Part shown: piece after piece, positions 1-6,498 of the stretch
How the letters are laid out: each line of letters opens with the position of its first letter
How positions within the stretch are numbered: position 1 is the stretch's first letter
Source of the DNA: Methylococcus sp. UBA6136
GTDB taxonomy: Bacteria > Pseudomonadota > Gammaproteobacteria > Methylococcales > Methylococcaceae
Reading direction: 5' to 3'
Length of the DNA stretch: 8,779 nucleotides
NCBI GenBank assembly: GCA_002423305.1
Contig: DIVI01000120.1
Coordinates: forward strand, 2,570 to 11,348
Translations under genes and position numbers: made by a program
The notes under the pieces: generated by a model
Seen by the model: the letters and a program-made list of their open reading frames with translations, nothing else
Databases searched by the model: none
What the model was told of the DNA's origin: nothing

Positions 1-1496
1 GCCTCGACCAGCTTGTCATCCAGCGAGGTCCCGCAAAATCTCAGGCCCGCCGACGCCAGGCTCGCCAGGTAATGATTGTTGAATTCATAACGGTGTCGGT
101 GACGTTCCGAAATTACCTCTTGCCCGTAGACCTGCCGCGCCAGACTGCCCGGGGCGAGTTTGCACTGCTGGCCACCCAGACGCATGGTACCGCCGATCTG
201 TGATTCCGCCGTACGCTGTTCCAACTGACCGGATGCATCCTGCCACTCCGTAATGAGGGCAATGACCGGGTGCGGCGTCTTTGGCTGGAATTCGGTGCTG
301 TGGGCGCCGGCCATGCCGGCCACGTTGCGGGCATATTCGATAACCGCAACCTGCATACCCAGGCAGATGCCGAGATACGGCACTGCGGATTCACGGGCAT
401 AACGGACAGTGCTGATCTTGCCCTCGACGCCGCGCTCGCCGAAACCACCGGGCACGAGAATGGCATCGACGTCCGCCAGCAGAGTGTGGGCGTTGTCGCC
501 GATGTCCTCGGAATCGCAGTAACGAATGTTGACCTTGGTGCGTGTCTTGATGCCCGCGTGGGTCAGGGCTTCGGACAGTGACTTGTAAGCCTCGGTGTGG
601 TTGGCGTATTTGCCGACCATGGCGACATTCACCTCACGATCGAAGTGGGTCAGCCCGTCAATCACGTCCCGCCATTCCGAGAGATCGGCGGCTGGTGCCT
701 CCAGACGCAGCTTGCGTACCACGATATCGTCCAGACCCTGCTCATGCAGCAGCAGCGGAATCCGGTAAATGGTGTCGGCATCCATCGAAGTGATGACGGC
801 CTTTTCGCTGACATTGGTAAACAGGGCAATCTTGCGACGTTCGGCTTCCGGAATCATCCGGTCCGAGCGGCAGATCAGAATATCCGGCTGGATGCCGATG
901 GTGCGCAGTTCCTTGACGGAATGCTGGGTCGGCTTGGTCTTGAGTTCACCGGCCGTGCCGATGTAGGGCACCAACGTGAGATGGATGAACAGGCTGTTTT
1001 CATCGCCCAGTTCCACCCGCATTTGGCGGATCGCCTCAAGAAAGGGCTGAGACTCGATGTCACCGACGGTGCCGCCGATTTCAATAAGGGCCACGTCATG
1101 CCCTTCGCCGCTCAGGCGAATCACCCGCTTGATTTCGTCGGTGATGTGCGGGATGACCTGGACCGTCGCGCCCAGATATTCGCCCTGTCGTTCCTTGCGG
1201 ATGACGTTTTCGTAGATTTGTCCGGTGGTCCAGTTGTTCACCTTGCCCATGGTGGTCCGGACAAACCGCTCGTAATGCCCAAGATCGAGATCGGTTTCGG
1301 CACCATCATCCGTGACGAAGACTTCACCATGCTGGAACGGGCTCATGGTGCCCGGATCGACGTTGATGTAGGGGTCCAGTTTGGTCAGGGTCACCTTGAG
1401 GCCGCGAGCTTCGAGGATGGCCGCCAGCGATGACGCGGCAATGCCCTTGCCCAGCGAGGACACCACACCGCCGGTAATGAAAATGTATCTGGTCAT
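1..1496 (-). CDS. pyrG: CTP synthase (glutamine-hydrolysing), partial: C-terminal end outside window
   Basis: Makes CTP from UTP, ATP and glutamine (or ammonia) in the cytosol, the last step of de novo pyrimidine nucleotide synthesis. The frame is open from the ATG at 1496 to the window edge (498 codons); bacterial PyrG is about 545 residues, so roughly 45 are missing. Seen: the N-terminal synthetase domain starts MTRYIFITGGVVSSLGKGIA with its P-loop-like GGVVSSLGKG; LDPYINVDPGTMSP, HGEVFVTDDGAETDLDLGHYER, YLGATVQVIPHITDEIK and IEIGGTVGDIES follow. The class I glutamine amidotransferase domain has LVPGGFGERG and the nucleophile motif YLGICLGMQ with the catalytic Cys. The FHPE His-Glu pair is in the missing part. 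The start is fixed by homology; no good Shine-Dalgarno precedes it (CTCCATTTTTTCTGA). The same-strand permease ends 160 bases upstream. Family assignment is certain. Confidence 0.98.
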   Translation of the reverse strand, partial: MTRYIFITGGVVSSLGKGIAASSLAAILEARGLKVTLTKLDPYINVDPGTMSPFQHGEVFVTDDGAETDLDLGHYERFVRTTMGKVNNWTTGQIYENVIRKERQGEYLGATVQVIPHITDEIKRVIRLSGEGHDVALIEIGGTVGDIESQPFLEAIRQMRVELGDENSLFIHLTLVPYIGTAGELKTKPTQHSVKELRTIGIQPDILICRSDRMIPEAERRKIALFTNVSEKAVITSMDADTIYRIPLLLHEQGLDDIVVRKLRLEAPAADLSEWRDVIDGLTHFDREVNVAMVGKYANHTEAYKSLSEALTHAGIKTRTKVNIRYCDSEDIGDNAHTLLADVDAILVPGGFGERGVEGKISTVRYARESAVPYLGICLGMQVAVIEYARNVAGMAGAHSTEFQPKTPHPVIALITEWQDASGQLEQRTAESQIGGTMRLGGQQCKLAPGSLARQVYGQEVISERHRHRYEFNNHYLASLASAGLRFCGTSLDDKLVE

Positions 1497-1528
1497 TCAG
1501 AAAAAATGGAGTGTGGGGCCTGCAATAC

Positions 1529-1560
1529 GAAGCCCTGATGACCCGATTCGGGAAGCCCTG
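1529..1560. repeat. Direct repeat around a small palindrome in the pyrG leader
   Basis: GAAGCCCTG occurs at 1529-1537 and again at 1552-1560 (23-base period). Between the copies, and touching the second, is the palindrome CCCGATTCGGG (1542-1552). The group lies 33-64 bases upstream of the pyrG start, where an operator or leader structure would act. Role unknown; chance cannot be excluded. Confidence 0.4.
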
Positions 1561-1656
1561 CATGGGACCCCGTCACAAGTAACAAGGCAGGCATTTTACT
1601 TCACCACTGCGCGCCCGTCATCGGTAGCCTCGTGGATGGTCTCAAAGTATGACCTG

Positions 1657-3384
1657 TCAGTCGTTGAAGGTCAGGCGCATTTCGCAGGTATTCATATTGT
1701 TGACGTGGATGTCGACACGGTCAGCCAGTCGTCTCAGCATATAACCCGCCATTTGCAGCACGGCATGCTCGCTGTGAAGCAGTTGTTCATGCGTCGGAGG
1801 GTGCATGGCCAGCGGAACTGTGATGCCGTAATAGCGCAGGATGACCGTGAAACTGAATTCGGTGAATATCGTTTCCACCTCAATGGTCTTGGCGGCTTTT
1901 TCACGCATGTCCACCATTTCATGCTCGGTGAGGATCTCGAATGCTTGCCAGGTGGCAAATTCGGCGCGCCGCACCACCTCGCTGCGTGCTCCCCAGCTTT
2001 TTCCCTGCCGCTCGAGAAATTCGGTGAGTTCACTCAGCGAACTGTGCAGTGCGTCAAAGGTTCGCCGTCGGCGGGTGTGGTCGCCAACCCGAAACATGCC
2101 TGAGAGCATTACTGCCGCCATGACACCAAAGGCCACGCCGGAGAATAGTAGGGGCTCAAGCGCGTCCGGTGCGGTTTTCAGGATCAGATCCCGAAGCGGC
2201 TCATAGCTGATGCCTAGCAAAAGGCCGATGCCGACTGTGAGAATCTTGCGGTTATCCAGCAAGCGCGATGCGATGATCTGCAGTCCTGCCATGGTGGTGA
2301 AACAAGCAAGGAAAATCATGGCTGAGCCCATGACACTCTCCGGCAACATCTCCCAAAAGATGATGACCCTGGGCATGAAGGCGAGCAGAGTCATGATGCC
2401 AGCCAGCCAATAGGCCAGATATCGACTAGTACAGCCTGTCGCTGCGGCAAGACTGACTGCACCGCCACTGGAGGTGATCGGGATGCCATTCAGAAATGAG
2501 GAGATGATATTGGTCAGACCTTCGGCCACGACGCCCTGACGAACTTGCGTCATGTCCGGCCGTTTCCAGTCGGCATCATTGAATCGTTGGGCGGCGATGA
2601 CGGCGCCAAACCCATGCAGGGCAAGGAACAGACCCGTTACGAGGAGTGGAAGAATGCTGTCGGGGTGAACTGACCAGCCAATATTCATAGGTTGCGGCAG
2701 CATGAAGATCGGCGTGTCATAAAACAGGATCCAATCCGCGTCAGTCATCGGATCAAGCCAGAAACTGGCACCGATGCCGACCCCCAGCCCGATGAAGGCG
2801 GAAAAAAGTCTCAGATAGCCGGAGGACCAGACATTACAAGCGATCATGGTGCCGAGGGTCAGTACACAAATGATGGCATCTGCGCTGGTCGCTTCCTGGC
2901 CGAGACGTGGTTCCATAATCAGCTTGAGACCGTTGTGGCCGAGTCCCAGTCCAATCAGCATGACCGAAATGCCGGCGACCTGGATGCTGAAAATGGATCG
3001 CAGCCGTGAAAAGATGAAGCCGAACACCACTTGGCTCAAGCCGATGATGGCCATTGCGCCAAAACAGGCCTGAATCCCACCCATCACCTTGGCCATCGTC
3101 AGCGCACTGAATGTTGAGGAAGTGGTCTGCAACGGGCAAAAGAAGCCGGACCCGACTCCCCAGCGGCCGAGAGATTGCAACAACACCCCCACGGCGGAGG
3201 CTAGTAAGGTGGCGGAAATCAGTTGTAGCGATTGCTCATGAGTGAGCTGCAAGGTGCGGGCAAACAAAGGGGTGACCACCAGATAGACCGCCAGGAAGGA
3301 GAACTGCTGGATGGCCAACACCAGCGAGATTTGTCGCGGAGGTTTGTCGTTTAGCCAGTAGGTGATGTTGTCGGGTTTGCGCAT
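1657..3384 (-). CDS. NCS2-type xanthine/uracil permease-family transporter with C-terminal cytosolic ATPase-like domain
   Basis: Inner-membrane transporter of the nucleobase-ascorbate (NCS2) family, which imports purines or pyrimidines with H+ or Na+; the substrate cannot be read from sequence. Residues 1-16 (RKPDNITYWLNDKPP) match the usual family start, and about 12-14 hydrophobic segments follow to residue ~432. Family landmarks are recognisable but divergent: AIQQF in TM1 replaces the usual QH pair, VVAEGLTNIISSFLNG (285-300) is the TM8 region, and ITSSGGAVSLAAATGCTSR (303-321) replaces the canonical QNxGxxxxT signature. Family members are commonly 420-470 residues; here residues ~440-575 are an added soluble domain. 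That domain resembles a degenerate RsbW-like HATPase: helix AEFATWQAFEIL at an N-box position, strand VETIFTEFSFTVILRYYG, and end segment MLRRLADRVDIHVNN. The ATG at 3384 is the only normal in-frame start; its spacing to GGAGG is poor. Transporter family is sure, substrate unknown. Confidence 0.9.
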   Translation of the reverse strand: MRKPDNITYWLNDKPPRQISLVLAIQQFSFLAVYLVVTPLFARTLQLTHEQSLQLISATLLASAVGVLLQSLGRWGVGSGFFCPLQTTSSTFSALTMAKVMGGIQACFGAMAIIGLSQVVFGFIFSRLRSIFSIQVAGISVMLIGLGLGHNGLKLIMEPRLGQEATSADAIICVLTLGTMIACNVWSSGYLRLFSAFIGLGVGIGASFWLDPMTDADWILFYDTPIFMLPQPMNIGWSVHPDSILPLLVTGLFLALHGFGAVIAAQRFNDADWKRPDMTQVRQGVVAEGLTNIISSFLNGIPITSSGGAVSLAAATGCTSRYLAYWLAGIMTLLAFMPRVIIFWEMLPESVMGSAMIFLACFTTMAGLQIIASRLLDNRKILTVGIGLLLGISYEPLRDLILKTAPDALEPLLFSGVAFGVMAAVMLSGMFRVGDHTRRRRTFDALHSSLSELTEFLERQGKSWGARSEVVRRAEFATWQAFEILTEHEMVDMREKAAKTIEVETIFTEFSFTVILRYYGITVPLAMHPPTHEQLLHSEHAVLQMAGYMLRRLADRVDIHVNNMNTCEMRLTFND

Positions 3385-3409
3385 ATCGTCATCAATTTGT
3401 TCTGCCTCC
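3351..3409 (-). promoter_or_regulatory. Permease translation start region with displaced Shine-Dalgarno and overlapping mini-ORF
   Basis: A clear GGAGG lies at 3409-3405, but 20 bases separate it from the annotated ATG (3384), too far for ordinary initiation. Two alternatives are visible. An in-frame ATT at 3396-3394 sits 8 bases after GGAGG and would add four residues before the Met. An out-of-frame ATG at 3392 begins a 13-residue peptide that ends at TAA 3351-3353, overlapping the permease start. Either non-standard initiation or coupling to the mini-ORF is possible; the sequence does not decide. Confidence 0.4.
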
Positions 3410-3530
3410 AGGGGGCTAGGTAATCATTGTGCCGAAAAATGCGGACGATTGCTGGGCGATGGTATTGCGCAAATCAAGTCACCCGGCAAATCTGTCGTTA
3501 GCGACGAGTGGCTTGCTTGTGTTTGGCCCC

Positions 3531-3561
3531 GGCGCGATGGGTGATTCACATCCACCGCGCC
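3531..3561. repeat. 31-base imperfect palindrome (strong hairpin) between permease and di-heme gene
   Basis: Arms GGCGCGATGGGTG (3531-3543) and CATCCACCGCGCC (3549-3561) surround a 5-base loop. Twelve of 13 positions pair in RNA from either strand, counting one G-U, and one A-C mismatch remains. In the minus-strand transcript T-G and C-G pairs extend the stem. It lies 82 bases past the di-heme gene stop and about 150 bases before the permease start. No T-tract follows on either strand, so it is not a standard intrinsic terminator. It could be a mRNA 3'-end or processing structure, or a protein-binding site. Confidence 0.55.
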
Positions 3562-3642
3562 AAGAGGAACCCGGTCAGTACTTGTTTGGGAGGATGAGTT
3601 GCGTGAGTGAGCCAATTAACCCACTTTGCGCCAATCTTGGTT

Positions 3643-4953
3643 TCATAGGGTATTGAGAAACCGCATCAGATTCTGATTTTCCTGCGGAGACAGTCGCTTG
3701 AAGGCTCCCGTCACTTGGATGGCTTCACCCGTATGCCGGTTGATGGCGTCCTGAAGCGTCGTGGCACTGCCATCATGAAGAAAGGTTCGACGTTTGCTCA
3801 AACCCCATAACGGCGTGGTCCGTAATTTGTTGCGGGTGGATTGTCCGCCGTTCTGGACGATGCCGTCCCCCGTGCCGACATCATGGAGTAGGAAGTCGCT
3901 GTAAGGGTGAAATGTGCGGCTACCCAGTGCAACGGGGACCAGATAGGTGCCGCCGTTGATGGGTGTTCCGGCTGGGGCCGTTACGAAGCTGGCGGTATGA
4001 CAGATTCCGCAGCCTGTGGATTCGAAGGCGCGTTCCCCCAGCTTGATATCGTCTTGTCTGGCTGTCGGGGGCTTTTTCGGCTCGGGCGAGCCGGGTGTTC
4101 TCGGCGGGGCTTTTGTGGAGCGCATGAAATTGGCTGCGAGTAAAACGCCATGATCACTGTCATTGGGTTGGCCGACGGTTTCGAACCGGTCGACGGAGCG
4201 GCCATTCGAGGTCAGCTCGGTGGGAAACAGTGGTGTGGTAATGCCCATTTCATTTCGATAGGCATCGGCGGAAAAGGATACCAGGCTGGCGTGCTGATCT
4301 TTCCAGCCAAATTTTCCGATGGCTTGCTTGCCGGGCGCTTCCAGTAAGTCAACCAGCACATACTGCCCTTTGATAAGGCCTTTGGATTGCTTGGGTTGAT
4401 TACTTGCGATTTTTATCAGGGCCCTATCGGGTATCGCTTCAACATAGCCATCACCGAGGGTGCTCAGAGACATGCGCAAGGCCCTGACATTGGCATCTCG
4501 CGGTACTCTCGCCCGGATCGATGGGTCAATCGCTCTGGCAGGAATGAGGGAACCGCCGGGAGGATCAATGAAGTTCACCCCATCAAAGTATCCAGCCCGC
4601 TGGACACTGACCTGGCTATGGCCCCCGTCGACGGGTCCCGTATGGCAGGCCTTGCAAGAGACATCATTGAAGACGGGACCCAACCCCATCGGTATGGTCT
4701 GCACCAGCCTGAATTCGTCCAGAGCCTGCTGATAGTCCGTTGGTGTGAGGAAGCCATTGCTCAGGCCGTCGTACCCGGTAGGGGCTTCCAGGCTGTAAGT
4801 GGTGACGGTAAAACCCAGTGCGCCGAGACCCAATATTGTGGCAAGCCATGGCCTTGATCCCGGACATGCTTTATTCCCCGGGGTCGAGTCTGTTGCCATC
4901 TCCCTGTCGACATTCAAGGCCGGTTCGGCATGATGGGCTGTGTTGTGTTGCAT
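3643..4953 (-). CDS. Di-heme oxidoreductase, DUF1111/DHOR family (thiol-oxidoreductase-like c-type cytochrome)
   Basis: A periplasm-facing c-type cytochrome of the DUF1111 (di-haem oxidoreductase, PF06537) family, distantly related to di-heme peroxidases; the natural substrate of most members is unknown. From the ATG at 4953 it has 436 residues. One hydrophobic segment (about 36-53, WLATILGLGALGFTVTT) follows a 35-residue polar N-terminus and acts as an uncleaved anchor or an unusual signal peptide. Heme site 1 is CKACH (100-104), site 2 CGICH (315-319). Family blocks: GPVFNDVSCKACH, GKFGWKDQHASL with DAYRNEMGITTPLFP, LLHDVGTGDGI (355-365), TPLWGLSKRRTFLHDGSATT (380-399) and HTGEA. A TTG at 4959 also opens the frame, but GAGAGG at 4966-4961 lies 7 bases from the ATG, which I prefer. 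Downstream of the YHYH gene on the same strand, 286 bases apart, so possibly co-regulated rather than tightly co-transcribed. Confidence 0.92.
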   Translation of the reverse strand: MQHNTAHHAEPALNVDREMATDSTPGNKACPGSRPWLATILGLGALGFTVTTYSLEAPTGYDGLSNGFLTPTDYQQALDEFRLVQTIPMGLGPVFNDVSCKACHTGPVDGGHSQVSVQRAGYFDGVNFIDPPGGSLIPARAIDPSIRARVPRDANVRALRMSLSTLGDGYVEAIPDRALIKIASNQPKQSKGLIKGQYVLVDLLEAPGKQAIGKFGWKDQHASLVSFSADAYRNEMGITTPLFPTELTSNGRSVDRFETVGQPNDSDHGVLLAANFMRSTKAPPRTPGSPEPKKPPTARQDDIKLGERAFESTGCGICHTASFVTAPAGTPINGGTYLVPVALGSRTFHPYSDFLLHDVGTGDGIVQNGGQSTRNKLRTTPLWGLSKRRTFLHDGSATTLQDAINRHTGEAIQVTGAFKRLSPQENQNLMRFLNTL

Positions 4954-4960
4954 ATTCAAA

Positions 4961-4966
4961 CCTCTC
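4961..4966 (-). promoter_or_regulatory. Shine-Dalgarno deciding the start of the di-heme oxidoreductase
   Basis: GAGAGG on the minus strand ends 7 bases before the ATG at 4953-4951, good spacing. For the upstream in-frame TTG (4959-4957) the spacing would be only 1 base, so the ATG is taken as the start. Confidence 0.65.
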
Positions 4967-5163
4967 GTTAGTCTGGACCTGTGAGCGTTGATCTCATGAG
5001 CGGGTAATGTCCCATGTCACCGGATCGCACTCAATCCCCTTTTTGTATAAATTGAAACAATTGGATCTTGAGGGGGGATGCCAAGGTGCCCGTGCTGTCA
5101 CCACTCGATGCTGGGCCTCAAAAAGGAAGCGTTCAAAAGTAAAGGGTAAGGTCTTGTCTTTTG

Positions 5164-5190
5164 CCAAGATTCGGCGTTCCGCTGGCTTGG
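5164..5190. repeat. 27-base hairpin between the YHYH and di-heme genes
   Basis: Outer arms CCAAG (5164-5168) and CTTGG (5186-5190) enclose inner arms CGGCG and CGCTG with a 3-base loop. In the minus-strand transcript the inner stem has one A-C mismatch and the loop reads GAA closed by C-G pairs. It begins about 50 bases after the YHYH stop. No T-tract follows, so it is not a classical terminator; an intercistronic stability or processing hairpin is possible. Confidence 0.35.
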
Positions 5191-5239
5191 GGGCTGATAT
5201 CCTACCGGCTGGGGTGTGGTCACTGCTCCACCATGTCGG

Positions 5240-6340
5240 TTATTTCATCGGCGGCTGAGACTTTGATGGAATCAGCCCCGAATTCATGATGCGCTTGCGT
5301 TGTTTGACCTTGCCGTAATAGCTTTGTCCTATGAAATAGGGGTAAACGCCTTCGTTTTTATCGTTTACCGCCACAAAATATGCGTAAGTGCCATTGGGAT
5401 ACTCGGGCGTTACCGAAAATCGGCCATTATGCTTGTCGAGATCGCCGGTGCCCGGTACGAACTGATAGTCCTCAATGTAAGCACCCAGGGGTATTTCCTC
5501 AATGGATGGTCCTTGCCGACTGGCGGGCAGCTTTTTGCCGCTCGGTAAGGTACTGCGGTCACTGATGAGGCGTAATTGATAGCTGCTTCGCATGCGGCTG
5601 ACCCCGCCACTAAGATCCTTGCCATTGCTATAACCATAGGGACCGTAAACCGGGTAACCGTCAAAGGCAAAACCTAGTATGGGCGAATGTTTGGAGCCGT
5701 CGTCTCCCATTTGTTCGCGCAATGCCACTGGATTTTGATGGTGATGGTATATGCCGGGGACATAGCCCTGAACTTTCGGGGCTGAGTCAATGGGGGCGGG
5801 GTGGCCGGGTGCTGAGTCGAAACTCTGGCGTTCGAAGACGTTGGCATCCTGATTCCAAATCCCCTTGTTTTGATAGCTTTGAGCATCCTGTGCGTTGAAC
5901 ATGGCAACCCCGTTGATCAATACGCCAATGGGGCCTAGTCCTGTCTTTGGCTTACTGTTCTTCGGGGCAGGTTGAGGCTTGCGGGTGATGGCGTACGTGC
6001 CTTGCAAATCGGCGGCATAGGCTGGATTCCCTTCGAATGGCCCAGTTGAGTACGAGGGCACACCGGATCCATGGACGTAGACGGTCTTGGGGGTATGCCC
6101 GATTTTCTGGACGTCGGCTGTTATTTCCCGTGCCAACACATCCAGCGCATTGTCTGGGCTGGATGCCTTCATACCGTTTTGGTTAACCAGCCAGGCGGTC
6201 AGTGCCGGATCGATATCTTCTTCGGCATGGGACACGATGAGCATTCCTGTCAAAAACAAACCTATGACCAAGGCACATCGCTTTGTGAAGGGTCTTTCCT
6301 TGCCTGTTAAGGAGCCTGATTGGTGCGCTTGCATTTTCAT
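5240..6340 (-). CDS. Secreted YHYH-domain protein
   Basis: A 366-residue exported protein of the YHYH-domain family (PF14240), named for a conserved Tyr/His motif; its biochemical role is not established, though His-rich signatures suggest metal binding (inference). Residues 1-39 form a signal peptide with a long polar N-region (TKR before the core), core CALVIGLFLTGMLIV and likely cleavage SHA|EED. Family blocks: GPIGVLINGVAMFNAQDA (136-153), GHPAP (179-183), GYVPGIYHHHQNP (192-204), where the signature reads Y-H-H-H at 198-201, HSPILGFAFDGYPVYGPYGY (218-237), then YIEDYQFVPGTGDLDKHNGR and YPNGTYAYFVAVN (314-326). The frame runs upstream to an ATG at 6469, but the ATG at 6340 has GAGGA 7 bases before it and immediately gives the signal peptide. 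It is divergent from the two-component genes and upstream of the di-heme oxidoreductase, suggesting shared control. Confidence 0.88.
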   Translation of the reverse strand: MKMQAHQSGSLTGKERPFTKRCALVIGLFLTGMLIVSHAEEDIDPALTAWLVNQNGMKASSPDNALDVLAREITADVQKIGHTPKTVYVHGSGVPSYSTGPFEGNPAYAADLQGTYAITRKPQPAPKNSKPKTGLGPIGVLINGVAMFNAQDAQSYQNKGIWNQDANVFERQSFDSAPGHPAPIDSAPKVQGYVPGIYHHHQNPVALREQMGDDGSKHSPILGFAFDGYPVYGPYGYSNGKDLSGGVSRMRSSYQLRLISDRSTLPSGKKLPASRQGPSIEEIPLGAYIEDYQFVPGTGDLDKHNGRFSVTPEYPNGTYAYFVAVNDKNEGVYPYFIGQSYYGKVKQRKRIMNSGLIPSKSQPPMK

Positions 6341-6347
6341 GGAGTTT

Positions 6348-6352
6348 TCCTC
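6348..6352 (-). promoter_or_regulatory. Shine-Dalgarno deciding the start of the YHYH gene
   Basis: GAGGA on the minus strand lies 7 bases from the ATG at 6340-6338. It supports this start over the longer reading frame from 6469, which would run across the divergent regulatory region. Confidence 0.65.
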
Positions 6353-6436
6353 GTAAATTTGTGGGTGAAACGTCGCCCTGGTGATAGGACTTGCCGGCAT
6401 TGTCGCGAAGAAAAATGGCCGCTGATGATGCTTTTG

Positions 6437-6454
6437 CATTACATTTTTGTAATG
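6437..6454. promoter_or_regulatory. Perfect palindrome, likely response-regulator operator in the divergent promoter region
   Basis: CATTACA (6437-6443), spacer TTTT, TGTAATG (6448-6454): a perfect 7-base inverted repeat. It lies 45 bases before the response regulator ATG and about 97 bases before the YHYH ATG. Its layout (short A/T-rich spacer, CATnACA-type arms) resembles the copper boxes bound by CusR/CopR/PcoR regulators, the family the adjacent regulator belongs to. Binding is inferred. No convincing -35/-10 pair could be assigned on either strand. Confidence 0.6.
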
Positions 6455-6455
6455 G

Positions 6456-6478
6456 GAAGTACAGGACAATTGAAGTAC
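6456..6478. repeat. GAAGTAC direct repeat beside the palindrome
   Basis: GAAGTAC occurs at 6456-6462 and 6472-6478, a 16-base period, directly between the palindrome and the response regulator Shine-Dalgarno (GAGGGGG, 6488-6494). GACAAT at 6465-6470, between the copies, is a possible -10. It may be part of the core promoter or a second binding site, or chance. Confidence 0.3.
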
Positions 6479-6498
6479 TCTCGCCTTGAGGGGGGGCC

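Noticed and set aside
597..1433. Long plus-strand reading frame of 278 codons opposite pyrG
   Set aside because: It is the antisense shadow of pyrG, whose minus-strand translation matches CTP synthase throughout; the plus-strand protein has no recognisable domain.
1611..1660. Short open stretch just past the permease stop that reads like a protein tail (YFETIHEATDDGRAVVK)
   Set aside because: It has no start codon and opens only inside the last codons of the permease in another frame; the permease C-terminus already ends at the point expected for its domain.
1381..2103. 240-codon plus-strand frame over the pyrG start and permease end
   Set aside because: It crosses two real minus-strand genes and the gap between them and shows no domain signal.
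3385..3642. Purine or xanthine riboswitch in the permease leader
   Set aside because: The only clear structure is one simple hairpin; no conserved riboswitch core could be recognised by eye. A covariance-model search of the gap would settle it.
5007..5258. 83-codon plus-strand frame in the gap between the di-heme and YHYH genes
   Set aside because: No Shine-Dalgarno, basic low-complexity composition, and it runs into the YHYH coding end; not supportable as a gene.
3643..6340. Relation to the methanobactin MbnP/MbnH pair (a secreted protein with a di-heme partner)
   Set aside because: The general layout is similar, but the di-heme protein here has DUF1111 rather than MauG/MbnH blocks, the partner is a YHYH protein, and there is no methanobactin precursor or biosynthetic gene.
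6341..6469. Extended N-terminus of the YHYH protein from the ATG at 6469
   Set aside because: It would cover the divergent promoter and the palindrome; the ATG at 6340 has a good Shine-Dalgarno and directly starts a signal peptide.
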